From the NCBI GenBank assembly GCA_937874695.1, contig CALNAJ010000006.1, positions 1 to 35,536 on the forward strand: DNA of 35,536 nt, given 5' to 3'. The notes beneath the pieces were generated by a model. The model did not search any database. It was not told where the DNA came from and was given only the letters and a program-made list of their open reading frames with translations. This DNA comes from an uncultured Lactobacillus sp. GTDB lineage: Bacteria; Bacillota; Bacilli; Lactobacillales; Lactobacillaceae. The position numbers were made by a program, and so were the translations under genes. Positions within the stretch are counted from its first letter, which is position 1. Every line of letters begins with the position of its first letter. This document shows, piece by piece, positions 23,820-32,024 of this stretch.

Positions 23820-24758
23820 ATGCTTCCCATCACCATTGGTATTGCTATCGGCATCATCGTATCCTTCCAGACCGCCGTCAATTCGCGGTTGCGGAGTTTC
23901 ATCGGTTCGCCCTATCAAGCCTCGTTCGTTTCATTTGCCATCGGGACTCTATTTCTAGCGGTCATCACTCTGCTAGGTCACCAGTCGTTATGGGTCTCCG
24001 GCACCTTACTGGCGACTCAACCCTGGTGGATCTGGATTGGTGGGCTACTCGGGGTCATTTTTCTAACCACCAACATTCTCCTGTTTCCCCACATTGGCGC
24101 CGTCCAAACGGCCATCATGCCGATTCTGGGGCAGGTCATTATGGGGTCGATCATCGACAACTTCGGCTGGTTCAACGCGACCAAGCAACCCCTGACCCTT
24201 ATTAAAGTCATCGGTCTCCTACTCGCACTGGCCGGCATCATCATCACGGTAGCCCTGCCGGAAATCCTGCAGCGGCGCAATCAGCTACAACGACCAACAA
24301 CCACTGGCAATCCGCTACTCTGGCGCTTGCTGGGGGTCCTGACCGGGGCATTAGGTGCAACGCAAACGACGATCAACGGTCGACTGGGACTCGTCCTGCA
24401 CTCAGCGGTTCACGCGGCCTTCATCTCGTTTCTGATTGGAACGCTAGGTCTACTGGTCATCGTCCTCATCGCCAATCACGGGCTAAAGGAAGTCCGCCGG
24501 GCAACCGGTCCGGGCAGGCCTTGGTGGTTGTGGATTGGCGGGTTACTGGGCGCCATCTTCGTACTGGGAAATGCCTATCTGGCACCAATTCTTGGCACCG
24601 GCCAAACAGTGGTCTTCGCCTTACTGGGTCAAATTGCCGGTGGACTGCTCGTTGATCAATTTGGCCTGCTGGGTGCAAACCGTAAGCCAGTCGTTCCGGT
24701 TCAACTGTTGGGCCTGGCGACACTGATTGCTGGGGTTGTTATGATTCGACTGTTCTAA
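23820..24758 (+). CDS. DUF606/YdcZ-family transporter (DMT superfamily)
   Basis: This 312-residue membrane protein consists of two homologous halves, each with about five helices. SFQTAVNSRLRSFIGSPYQA in the first half aligns with ATQTTINGRLGLVLHSAVHA in the second, and WWIWIGGLLGVIF with WWLWIGGLLGAIF. Many relatives encode single 150-residue halves; this one is a fused pair. ACAAGGAGA precedes the ATG. The family sits in the drug/metabolite transporter superfamily; the substrate is unknown. It follows the nucleoside hydrolase but has its own terminator-separated unit. Confidence 0.85.
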   Translation: MLPITIGIAIGIIVSFQTAVNSRLRSFIGSPYQASFVSFAIGTLFLAVITLLGHQSLWVSGTLLATQPWWIWIGGLLGVIFLTTNILLFPHIGAVQTAIMPILGQVIMGSIIDNFGWFNATKQPLTLIKVIGLLLALAGIIITVALPEILQRRNQLQRPTTTGNPLLWRLLGVLTGALGATQTTINGRLGLVLHSAVHAAFISFLIGTLGLLVIVLIANHGLKEVRRATGPGRPWWLWIGGLLGAIFVLGNAYLAPILGTGQTVVFALLGQIAGGLLVDQFGLLGANRKPVVPVQLLGLATLIAGVVMIRLF

Positions 24759-24920
24759 TTTGTAACTTTCAAAATCAATTAGAACCATTTAGTCTTGTCA
24801 AGAATTCTCCAAGACCTGCGAATACTTACAATATCTCTCATAGAAAAATGAATCTACACGATAGAAAAATATAATGTTATTAAAGATTGTATTGTGTACT
24901 AGCCCCTATCAAGTTGACGG

Positions 24921-25943
24921 ATGAAATACTATAACGAAACTTACAGTTCCGAAACTAGCCTCTCAGGATTCAAGCCATATAGTGACAGCGATGGCGGTTA
25001 TTCCGGCTCCCCAGACATTATTTGGACGGAAGGAACCCTCGGGTATATAGCACTCTGCAAAAAGCTGGGCAATACAACTGAGGCTGACAAATATTTATCT
25101 CAAATGGAAAGCCTCCAAGATATTAAGAATGCAGCTGGTGGTATGGTTTACGCAACAGAGACCTATGCTGCACTGCCATGGGAATTTCACGTCTGGGAAA
25201 GTGTTGTAGGAAGCGCATGGCTATATCTAGTTATTAATGACATCAATGCTGTATTTCCAACGCTCCCATTCTCAACTGACCTCACGCAGAATACGCTTGA
25301 CGCCGCAAACGATGACTTGGACTACTATCAAGATAATCTAGCCTTTCTCAAGGCTATTCCCGAATTAAACTTTACTAAAACGGCTACTACCTATACGTTT
25401 GAATCTCCAGCTGTAGACGTTGCCTGGCGCTTAGATGTAGGGGCCTCGATTTCTTCTCCAGATAGTGATAACATTGTGGTGTATACTATTAAAGATGGTC
25501 AAATTACAAACAACCTTGACAGCATCCAGAAATTATTAGCTCAGAACGATACTTTTACCTTTGATGGTTTAAATCAAATCTTAGGCACGTTAGCCGTTAA
25601 ACTAAAGAATGGTCGGTTATGGATCGATGCTGCAGCAGGTGGTTCAGGATTCACGTTGCATCTTGAAAAGGACCACACTGAAGTGAACCAAGTCCAAGTT
25701 ACCGAAAAGTATGAAATTTCTCTGACCATCAAATTCCATCAGATTACAGTGACGACACCGACTGAGACAGTGACAGACTACAATAATGAGGTTGTTCAGT
25801 TGCCACAAATTAATTGGATTGCGGACGGCACTGTTGTCGTATTACTGATTCTTGCAGTAGTTTTAGTTGCTTCAGATTTTGGGTCATTGCCTGCAATTAT
25901 CAGTATTGTACGATTTGCTTTTAAATCTTTCGCCATGGCTTAA
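24921..25943 (+). CDS. probable truncated cell-surface protein (C-terminal part)
   Basis: The 340-residue product has no signal peptide and no Shine-Dalgarno site, and an in-frame TGA lies just upstream of the ATG. The first 105 residues look like the end of an alpha-barrel glycosidase-like domain (DIIWTEGTLGYIALCKKLG; GGMVYATETY; LPWEFHVWESVVGSAWLYL). A beta-rich region follows, then a C-terminal transmembrane helix (VVVLLILAVVLVASDFG). This suggests a remnant that lost its N-terminus. The block is clearly AT-richer than its surroundings, a sign of different origin. Two small membrane proteins follow. The domain resemblance is a weak, by-eye call. Confidence 0.6.
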   Translation: MKYYNETYSSETSLSGFKPYSDSDGGYSGSPDIIWTEGTLGYIALCKKLGNTTEADKYLSQMESLQDIKNAAGGMVYATETYAALPWEFHVWESVVGSAWLYLVINDINAVFPTLPFSTDLTQNTLDAANDDLDYYQDNLAFLKAIPELNFTKTATTYTFESPAVDVAWRLDVGASISSPDSDNIVVYTIKDGQITNNLDSIQKLLAQNDTFTFDGLNQILGTLAVKLKNGRLWIDAAAGGSGFTLHLEKDHTEVNQVQVTEKYEISLTIKFHQITVTTPTETVTDYNNEVVQLPQINWIADGTVVVLLILAVVLVASDFGSLPAIISIVRFAFKSFAMA

Positions 25944-25966
25944 TAACTAAGGAGGCTCTTTCTAAA

Positions 25967-26413
25967 TTGCATAGAAGTGGCTATTTCCATAGATTATTTG
26001 TAATGCTTAGTGCCACATTATCTGCTTTTGTTGTTGGCGCAATGTGTTTTTACTATCTTGCCGTTTACAGCAATATCCTTGGTTGGATTCTATCAATATT
26101 ATTTATTTTGTGGATTTTTATAATGGTGTTCAGCGGCGCCATTCTCAATCTTGATATATTTCTAGACTATATTAATCGGAAAAAGGTTAATAAACTGGTG
26201 AATTCTCCTGATTTTGCTGAACAACTGCCCAACATGAGTAAGAAGAAGCTCACCAGTATCTCGCGCGTTTTACATTTAAGAGAGAACATTCTAGATGCTC
26301 AAATTTACTACAAAGAGAATGACGAACAACGGCGTCTCACTGGCATCGAAGCTATTAAAAAGCAAGCCACTGCTGTCAATAAAAAGGAGCTGGCTCTACA
26401 CAACAGGAAGTAA
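25967..26413 (+). CDS. small two-helix membrane protein (paralogue 1)
   Basis: This 148-residue product starts at a TTG (25967), 11 bases after AAGGAGG. It has two hydrophobic helices (about residues 9-33 and 38-62), then a basic cytoplasmic tail. The tail pattern KKVNKLVN..DF.EQL..MS...L is shared with the next gene. It begins 23 bases after the preceding stop, so it is probably co-transcribed with the surface-protein remnant. The family is not recognised. Confidence 0.7.
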   Translation: MHRSGYFHRLFVMLSATLSAFVVGAMCFYYLAVYSNILGWILSILFILWIFIMVFSGAILNLDIFLDYINRKKVNKLVNSPDFAEQLPNMSKKKLTSISRVLHLRENILDAQIYYKENDEQRRLTGIEAIKKQATAVNKKELALHNRK

Positions 26414-26437
26414 GTCTATAGTTATAGGAGTGGTTCT

Positions 26438-26938
26438 TTGTTCACCAACAAATTAACAATATTTTTTAGACTACTACGATTTACTTTAACCCAGTGGCGG
26501 TTCCTGTTGGCACAATGGAAATTCTTTTTGCTAGCTGATTTGGGCACTGTTATCCCAATATGCCTCATTGCAATAACCTGGTATGATAATATGGCTATAA
26601 ACGAGACAACACTGGAACAACTTCTAGTCGTTGTTTTGCTTATTTGGACTTTCCTCACGCTACTTATTGGTAACGCTCGATTCTGGGCCAAATGGCTTAC
26701 CTGGCGCAATCAAAAGAAAGTTAACCGCTTCTTTGCCAATGCCGACTGGGAAGACCAATTATCAACGATGAGTCTAGCCCAGCTCTATGCCATTGGCCAA
26801 GTCCTGATACATCAGCGAACGCAGTTGAGCATTGAGAAACAATTACGTAAATCTCCAAATGATATCCGCGGGCGGTTAATCGTCGTTATCCGGCAACACA
26901 AGAGGCACCTGGATGAGGAAAGAAAGTCCGACGACTAA
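26438..26938 (+). CDS. small two-helix membrane protein (paralogue 2)
   Basis: This 166-residue product starts at a TTG (26438) after ATAGGAGTGG. It has two hydrophobic helices (about residues 28-48 and 58-80) and a tail with KKVNRFFA..DWEDQL..MS...L, then VL..R.QL. This matches the tail of the preceding protein at the same spacing, so the two are paralogues. It ends the AT-rich block and has a strong terminator. No function is recognised. Confidence 0.7.
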   Translation: MFTNKLTIFFRLLRFTLTQWRFLLAQWKFFLLADLGTVIPICLIAITWYDNMAINETTLEQLLVVVLLIWTFLTLLIGNARFWAKWLTWRNQKKVNRFFANADWEDQLSTMSLAQLYAIGQVLIHQRTQLSIEKQLRKSPNDIRGRLIVVIRQHKRHLDEERKSDD

Positions 26939-26968
26939 CACCGAATAATTTTTACTAACTCTAAATTA

Positions 26969-27030
26969 CCCAGCAGATACAGGCGCTTACCCAAAACGCT
27001 AAGCACTTGTATCTGCTGGGCTTTTGTTTT
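26969..27030 (+). terminator. terminator of the surface-remnant/small membrane protein unit
   Basis: CCCAGCAGATACA..GCGCTT pairs with AAGC..TTGTATCTGCTGGG, a long stem followed by CTTTTGTTTT. Confidence 0.9.
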
Positions 27031-27136
27031 CGTCCAAATCTGCTTTTGCTAAATCTGAGCAGCAAAAAAGGAGCCCCTACTGCGGCTCCCACTGTTTACA
27101 ATTAATTCATATCGTTGCCCCGAAGAACGCCTCTGA

Positions 27137-28768
27137 TTACTTGTCAGCGTACAGCGCAGCGACTTGATCCTGAACCTGCTTGTGGCCTAAGAATTCGTCA
27201 TAAGTCGTGTCTGCCCGATCCACGATACCGTTAGGGCTAACTTCAATGATCCGGTTAGCAATCGTTTGAATGAACTCGTGGTCATGAGACGTGAAGAGAA
27301 TGCTGCCGGTGAACCCGACCAGGCTGTCGTTCAATGCCGTGATGGATTCCAGATCCAAGTGATTAGTTGGGTCATCGAGCAACAGCACGTTGGCCTTGCT
27401 CAACATCATCTTGGACAGCATGGCCCGGACCTTTTCGCCCCCGGACATCACGTCAACTTCCCGGTTCACATCGTCGCCAGAGAACAGCATCTTCCCGAGG
27501 AAGCCCCGTAAGAAGGTGTTGTCGCTCTCTTCCTTGGATGCAAACTGCCGTAACCAGTCAATGACCGTCAACTCGTTGTTGGCAAAGTAGTCGTTGACGT
27601 TCTTTGGCAGGTAGGTCGTGCTGGTCGTTTGACCCCAGACAACGTTTCCACTGTCCGGTTCCATTTCGCCAGCAATGATCTGCATCAAGATGGTGGTCGT
27701 CAAGTCATTCCGACTGATGAACGCCGTCTTCTCATCGGGACGCAACGTGAAGCTGACGTCGTCGAGAATCGTCACGCCGTCGATGGCCTTGGAAAGATGT
27801 TCTACGCGAACCAAGTCGTTCCCAAGTTCCCGTTCTGGCGTAAACTTGATGAAGGGGTACTTCCGTGAGGATGGCTTGATGTCGTCCAGCGTAATCTTTT
27901 CCAATTGCTTCTTCCGAGACGTGGCTTGCTTAGACTTCGAAGCGTTGGCACTGAACCGCGCCACGAATTCTTGCAGTTGCTTGATCTGATCGGCCTTCTT
28001 GGCATTGGCATTAGCCTTCAGCTGTGCAGCCAATTCACTAGATTCCATCCAGAAGTCGTAGTTCCCGACAAACAGCGTAATCTTACCAAAGTCCACGTCA
28101 CACATGTGCGTGCAGACCTGGTTCAAGAAATGCCGGTCATGAGAAACAACGATGACGGTGTTTTCGTAGTCCGCCAGGAAGTTTTCCAACCAACTGATGG
28201 ATTGGACGTCCAAACCGTTGGTCGGTTCGTCCAAGAGTAAGACGTCGGGATGACCGAATAAGGCTTGGCCCAGTAAGACCTTCACTTTTTGAGGCTCCGT
28301 TAATTCACGCATTTGGACTTGGTGGAGAGATTCGTCGATTCCTAAGGCCTGCAACATTTGGCTGGCTTCGGCTTCGGCTTCCCAACCGCCCATTTCGCCA
28401 AATTCACCTTCGAGTTCAGCGGCGCGAATCCCATCTGCATCGCTAAAGTCGGCCTTCATGTAGATGGCGTTCTTTTCAGTCATGATATCGTAAAGCTTCT
28501 TGTGACCTTGGATCACCGTGTTCAAGACGATTTCATCTTCAAAGGCAAAGTGATCTTGGTTCAGGCTGGACATCCGTTCGTTGGGGCCCATGGAGACGGT
28601 CCCGGTCGTCGGCTTTAATTTGTTTTCAATAATCTTTAAGAAAGTGGACTTGCCGGCGCCGTTAGCGCCAATGACCCCGTAGCAATTCCCCGGGGTGAAC
28701 TTGAGATTGACTTCGTCGTAGAGCTTCCGGTCGGAGAACTGCATACTGACATTATTGACGGTTAACAT
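27137..28768 (-). CDS. ABC-F family ATPase (ribosome-associated, YkpA/YbiT-like)
   Basis: This 543-residue protein has two nucleotide-binding domains and no transmembrane segment, as in translation-factor ABC-F proteins that act at the ribosomal E-site. NBD1 has Walker A GANGAGKST and Walker B LLLDEPTNGLD, but its signature is ELTEPQK rather than LSGGQ. NBD2 has a good signature (MSGGEKVRAML), but its Walker A is lost (AFISRNDLTTTI) and Walker B reads LLLDDPTNHLD. Only one composite site is therefore canonical. The start is the ATG at 28768; AGGAGG lies about 12 bases upstream. An attenuator-like hairpin precedes it. A link to antibiotic protection is possible but not shown. Confidence 0.88.
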   Translation of the reverse strand: MLTVNNVSMQFSDRKLYDEVNLKFTPGNCYGVIGANGAGKSTFLKIIENKLKPTTGTVSMGPNERMSSLNQDHFAFEDEIVLNTVIQGHKKLYDIMTEKNAIYMKADFSDADGIRAAELEGEFGEMGGWEAEAEASQMLQALGIDESLHQVQMRELTEPQKVKVLLGQALFGHPDVLLLDEPTNGLDVQSISWLENFLADYENTVIVVSHDRHFLNQVCTHMCDVDFGKITLFVGNYDFWMESSELAAQLKANANAKKADQIKQLQEFVARFSANASKSKQATSRKKQLEKITLDDIKPSSRKYPFIKFTPERELGNDLVRVEHLSKAIDGVTILDDVSFTLRPDEKTAFISRNDLTTTILMQIIAGEMEPDSGNVVWGQTTSTTYLPKNVNDYFANNELTVIDWLRQFASKEESDNTFLRGFLGKMLFSGDDVNREVDVMSGGEKVRAMLSKMMLSKANVLLLDDPTNHLDLESITALNDSLVGFTGSILFTSHDHEFIQTIANRIIEVSPNGIVDRADTTYDEFLGHKQVQDQVAALYADK

Positions 28769-28798
28769 GAATGAACGATACCTCCTAGATTTTTGCGT

Positions 28799-28843
28799 AA
28801 AAAACCAACGTGTCAATTAACGGCAACGTTGGTTTTCACTCAT
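28799..28843 (-). promoter_or_regulatory. attenuator-like hairpin with short upstream ORF in the abcF leader
   Basis: On the minus strand AAAACCAACGT pairs with ACGTTGGTTTTTT (28836-28799), ending in a T-run 30 bases before the ABC-F ATG. A nine-codon frame (MSENQRCR, 28843-28817) starts close to the predicted transcription start and covers the 5' arm of this hairpin. It lacks a visible Shine-Dalgarno site. The hairpin might also simply terminate araC, but the promoter below lies between araC and the hairpin. Confidence 0.55.
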
Positions 28844-28865
28844 ATTCGTTGTGTTATGTTGGCCT

Positions 28866-28894
28866 AGTCTACCATAAATATCGTTCACAAGCAA
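28866..28894 (-). promoter_or_regulatory. predicted abcF promoter
   Basis: TTGCTT (28894-28889) and TAGACT (28871-28866) on the minus strand are separated by exactly 17 bases. They fall just downstream of the araC stop codon and give a leader of about 90 bases. Confidence 0.55.
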
Positions 28895-28902
28895 CGGTTA
28901 TG

Positions 28903-29763
28903 CTACGACCAGGACCGTTGCGCGGCGTACCGCTCGCGGTAAGACTTCGGTGTCATCAGGAAATGTTGCTTAAAGGTCACGAAGAAATTCTTTTCTGTCC
29001 GGAAGCCCGTCTTGGTGGCGATTGTTTGGATAGAATCGTCCGAGGTCATCAGGAGTTCCGTGGCCCGTTCCAGTCGAATCTGCCCCAGATAGGCCTTTGG
29101 CGAGATCCCCATGTATTCTTTGAAATACCGAGAAAAATAAACACTAGAGTAATTTAACTGCGCAGCTAAGTCAGCAATCGAAACAGGTTGCCCATAGTTC
29201 TGTTGTAATTCCCCGACCGCCTGACGCAAGGGCTCTGGCAACGGCAACTGGTCATTATCAACCTGACCATTGACCTTCAACTGCTTCAGAAGTTGCCCGA
29301 CCAGCTGATACTCCGCGCCCAGGCTCGCCAGATAATCCGCCTGACTGTCGCGCTCGTGAATGGCATTATCCACCAGCACCCCGACCGCCTGGCCAATACC
29401 ACGGTAAGCCGCATCGTGCAGGTCTAAGTCGACTGGCCCCCAGATTGGCAACTGCTCATTATCGACCACATTTCGCAGCCAAGCCGCCGGCATCAGTAGC
29501 GTCATAATCTGATTATTTTCGTCCAACATCGTCTCATAGCTGTGGACCACTTCGGAATTAATCACGTAGACGTGACCGGCAGCCATTTCAAAGATCGAGC
29601 TCCCAATATGCACGGTCCCCGGATGCCCACAATACGGGTAGGCCAATTCAACCGCTTGATGCCAATGCGGCAATACCAATTTTGGCCCGCCGGTACCATG
29701 GCTAATGACCCGCAATGGCAATTGCATTGTAAAATTTAAGCGTTCATGATACGGCTGAGGCAT
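28903..29763 (-). CDS. AraC-family transcriptional regulator
   Basis: The ATG at 29763, with GGGGG upstream, gives 286 residues. The N-terminal cupin (about 25-90) contains LPHWHQAVEL, the Gly-His segment, and HVYVINSEVVHS. The C-terminal part has two helix-turn-helix units (SIADLAAQLNYSSVYFSRYF and SIQTIATKTGFRTEKNFFVTF) and the ISPKAYLGQIRLERA linker helix. This domain order is typical of sugar- or nutrient-responsive activators. No sugar operon is adjacent; the divergent side holds the structured RNA. The target is unknown. Confidence 0.88.
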   Translation of the reverse strand: MPQPYHERLNFTMQLPLRVISHGTGGPKLVLPHWHQAVELAYPYCGHPGTVHIGSSIFEMAAGHVYVINSEVVHSYETMLDENNQIMTLLMPAAWLRNVVDNEQLPIWGPVDLDLHDAAYRGIGQAVGVLVDNAIHERDSQADYLASLGAEYQLVGQLLKQLKVNGQVDNDQLPLPEPLRQAVGELQQNYGQPVSIADLAAQLNYSSVYFSRYFKEYMGISPKAYLGQIRLERATELLMTSDDSIQTIATKTGFRTEKNFFVTFKQHFLMTPKSYRERYAAQRSWS

Positions 29764-29839
29764 GTTTGTTCCCCCATTTCTGCAAAACATCATTCAACAA
29801 AGTAAGCGGCTCCAATTTCATTACCCCCAAGTAGACCAA

Positions 29840-29894
29840 TTGCAGCAAGTTATTTTATATTGTAGTATACCACGTTAACCACCTAGATGGTTAA
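29840..29894 (+). promoter_or_regulatory. predicted promoter and palindrome ahead of the structured RNA
   Basis: TTGCAG (29840-29845) and TAGTAT (29863-29868) are 17 bases apart. A perfect dyad TTAACCA-cctaga-TGGTTAA (29875-29894) sits at the predicted start and could be an operator or the first hairpin of the RNA. The araC promoter must lie in the same interval. Confidence 0.5.
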
Positions 29895-30296
29895 AATAAG
29901 TAACGCAATAATTAAATTATGGGATTATGGAATTACTAAATCCCCGGTACAATGTAGTTGTACCATTCGATAGGGGCTACAAAATTTACGATAGTCAGAT
30001 TCCTATCACTACAGCCATTGAAAACCTCGCGAAAGTTTGTCCGTCAGCGCCGATTCTCGCCGCTACTGGGGAGTGCCAGCGAGACCAGCAGCTAGTCGCT
30101 CAAAGCGCCTAGCCATCACCTTTCAGGATAATCGCATCGACCGCTTGGGGGAGTGGCCGATCAACCAACGACCGGTGATTTCTCTTGGGGAAGGGATCAC
30201 TCACCGTACTGTGAAGCAACAAAATAGGCTATGGCCATTAGAGGCTTTAGGGGGGACAGCTAGACCGGATTTTGGTCTGGTTGTTTTTGTTTAGAG
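29876..30296 (+). ncRNA. probable structured non-coding RNA, family not recognised
   Basis: No credible coding frame covers this stretch, yet it folds by eye into a chain of hairpins: GGGATT/AATCCC (29930-29946), GGTACAAT/TTGTACC, GATAGG/CCTATC (29969-30007), TCTCG..CTGG/CCAG..CGAGA (about 30054-30084), GCTAG/CTAGC (about 30091-30113), a branched ATCACC/GGTGAT (about 30115-30179), and a final AGACC/GGTCT followed by GGTTGTTTTTG, an intrinsic terminator near 30295. A promoter-like pair lies upstream. It lacks the tmRNA, RNase P RNA and SRP RNA core motifs I know. The strand is set by the terminator. Confidence 0.65.
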
Positions 30297-30331
30297 AGTG
30301 GAGCAAGCCGTTTAGATTCTGAGCATTAGGG

Positions 30332-30455
30332 AAATAAGGAGCTTCTGTTCGGCTACGCCGGACAGGAGTTCCTTATTTTGCTAAGCGGAAGAATCTGGCT
30401 TGCGGAACTCGTTTCAGAAGCCGCTTATTTCCGAACATCTTGGCGAGAGAAAGAC
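30332..30455 (+). repeat. second repeat family, copy 1
   Basis: It begins with a 22-bp hairpin (AAATAAGGA..TTCGGC with GCCGGACAGGAG..TCCTTATTT) and continues with CTAAGCGGA, CGTTTCAGAAGCCGC, CGAACATC and GGCGAGAG. The right part aligns with copies 2 and 3. The leading hairpin, ending in TTATTTT, might also act as a second terminator for the structured RNA. Confidence 0.7.
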
Positions 30456-30460
30456 TAATG

Positions 30461-30580
30461 AACTAAGTCCGTAAAAACACTAGCAGCCGGACAGGAGTCA
30501 CTTAGCTTTCTAAGCGCAGGGACCTGCCCGACTGAACGCGTTTCAGAGGCCGCATATTCCCGAATATCATGACAAGAGAA
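30461..30580 (+). repeat. second repeat family, copy 2
   Basis: It contains AGCCGGACAGGAGT, CTAAGCGCAGGGACC, CGCGTTTCAGAGGCCGC and CGAATATCATGACAAGAG, in the same order as copy 1. CTAAGT (about 30463) and ACTTAG (about 30499) form an outer stem at its left end. Confidence 0.7.
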
Positions 30581-30617
30581 AATCCAACTCACCAAGCCCC
30601 TCAACAACTATCCCCAA

Positions 30618-30660
30618 ATAAAAAAAGAGGAACCCAAGAATTCCCATCTCAGGTCCCCCA
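30618..30660 (-). terminator. probable terminator of the MFS exporter gene
   Basis: On the minus strand a G/C-rich imperfect hairpin (GGGGACC with GGGTTCC) is followed by CTCTTTTTTT. It lies about 50 bases past the stop codon. Confidence 0.55.
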
Positions 30661-30703
30661 CATTCACATCAAAAATTATAGATCCCCGCAATCACTGTCA
30701 GCC

Positions 30704-31909
30704 CTATTTCTCAGTAGCCGACTGCAATTGGTCCGGCCGTTTCAACAGGAAGGCCATCAGGTAAGAAACAATCAGGAAGACCGACACCACCAGGTATGGA
30801 TAGTGCGGATTCATATCGAGTAACATCCCCGACATGATTGGTCCCACGATGTTCCCGACACTAGTCAGAGACATGTTTAACCCGTTGATCAGCCCCTGGT
30901 TGGATTCGCTAGCCTTGGTCAGCAGCGTCGTAATCGCTGGCCGCAACAGGTCGAAGGCGGAGAAGATGATCAGTGTGGCAATCATCACGGCAATCTTTCC
31001 GTGAGCCTGGGTAATCCAGACCACACAGATTGCGGCCAGGAAGAAGCAAACCCGGATGACTCGCCGCTCGCCCCACTTACTAACCAGGGTATCAAACATC
31101 GCCACTTGCAAGAATAACGAGATTAATCCGTTAAGCGTCAACACTAATGCGATGTTGCTCAGGCTAAAGTGGAAGACTTCGTTAACGTAGATACTGTAGA
31201 TACTTTCAAACCCTTGCAGACCAAAGGAAGAGACCAGAATCATGGTAAATAGGATGATGATTGGCACCGTCCAAAATTCCTTAGTCATTGGATGGGCGGA
31301 AGGCTTGGCAGCCGTAGAGCTTGTCGCTTCTGCATCACGAATTTTGCTGGTCTCGGCATCGCTTGGCAACAGGCTGATCAGGACAATGGCACTGATCAGG
31401 CCCAATGCACCAGCGGCCCAGAATGGTGTCTTGTAGCTGATTCCGGCCAATATTCCCCCAATACCGGGGCCCAGGATCAGGCCCCCACTGAAGGCGGCAG
31501 ACAACCAGCCAATGACCCGTGCTCGTTGACGTTTTGTCGTAATATCAGCGGCTAAGGCCATCGCCGTTGGCACGACCATGGCGGCAGATAGCCCACCAAT
31601 CACCCGCGAAATGTTGAAGACCATCAACTTGTTGGTCAACGCAAACAGCACTTCAGAAACCATGAACAGGAATAACCCCGCCGTCAGTACTGGTTTCCGG
31701 CCGATTTTATCCGACAACCGCCCAATCAGGGGTGACGCCACGAATTGCGCGAAAGCAAACAGGGCACTCATAATTCCCATGTCGGTTGCGGTTAGATGCA
31801 ATTGATTCTTCAAGAACGGCATGACCGGAATCACTAAACTAATTCCTAAACACACTAAAAATTCACTAAACACTAAGATAAAAATGGCCCGTCTCGTTTT
31901 CTTCGTCAC
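30704..31909 (-). CDS. MFS multidrug/drug exporter (DHA1 family)
   Basis: This 401-residue protein with 12 predicted helices carries the major facilitator motif GRLSDKIGRKP after TM2 and the antiporter-type motif C region (GLILGPGIGGILAG) in TM5. It resembles TetA/NorA-like proton-driven exporters. A polar central loop (about 183-210) separates the halves. The start is a GTG at 31909 after AAGGGGTGAG. It has its own promoter and lies downstream of lysR on the same strand. The substrate is unknown; drug efflux is a family-level inference. Confidence 0.85.
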   Translation of the reverse strand: MTKKTRRAIFILVFSEFLVCLGISLVIPVMPFLKNQLHLTATDMGIMSALFAFAQFVASPLIGRLSDKIGRKPVLTAGLFLFMVSEVLFALTNKLMVFNISRVIGGLSAAMVVPTAMALAADITTKRQRARVIGWLSAAFSGGLILGPGIGGILAGISYKTPFWAAGALGLISAIVLISLLPSDAETSKIRDAEATSSTAAKPSAHPMTKEFWTVPIIILFTMILVSSFGLQGFESIYSIYVNEVFHFSLSNIALVLTLNGLISLFLQVAMFDTLVSKWGERRVIRVCFFLAAICVVWITQAHGKIAVMIATLIIFSAFDLLRPAITTLLTKASESNQGLINGLNMSLTSVGNIVGPIMSGMLLDMNPHYPYLVVSVFLIVSYLMAFLLKRPDQLQSATEK

Positions 31910-31952
31910 GATGGCTCACCCCTTCTCGCTAATTTTTTACAGCATTGAGATA

Positions 31953-31982
31953 AATATATCAATATTTAGGGGTGTTTGTCTA
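31953..31982 (-). promoter_or_regulatory. promoter of the MFS exporter gene
   Basis: TAGACA (31982-31977) and TATATT (31958-31953) on the minus strand are 18 bases apart, about 45 bases before the GTG start. Confidence 0.6.
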
Positions 31983-32024
31983 ATCATAAGCTCATTTTCT
32001 CAGGAAAATTTAGTTTTTGCCGAC

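Noticed and set aside
24760..24920. Upstream part of the truncated surface protein
   Set aside because: All three plus-strand frames hold stops and no similarity to the expected N-terminal domain is visible, so the missing part is absent rather than frameshifted.
29876..30296. tmRNA, RNase P RNA or SRP RNA
   Set aside because: The tmRNA start with GGTTTCGAC, the RNase P core GAGGAAAGTCC and the SRP GGAAGCA loop are all missing.
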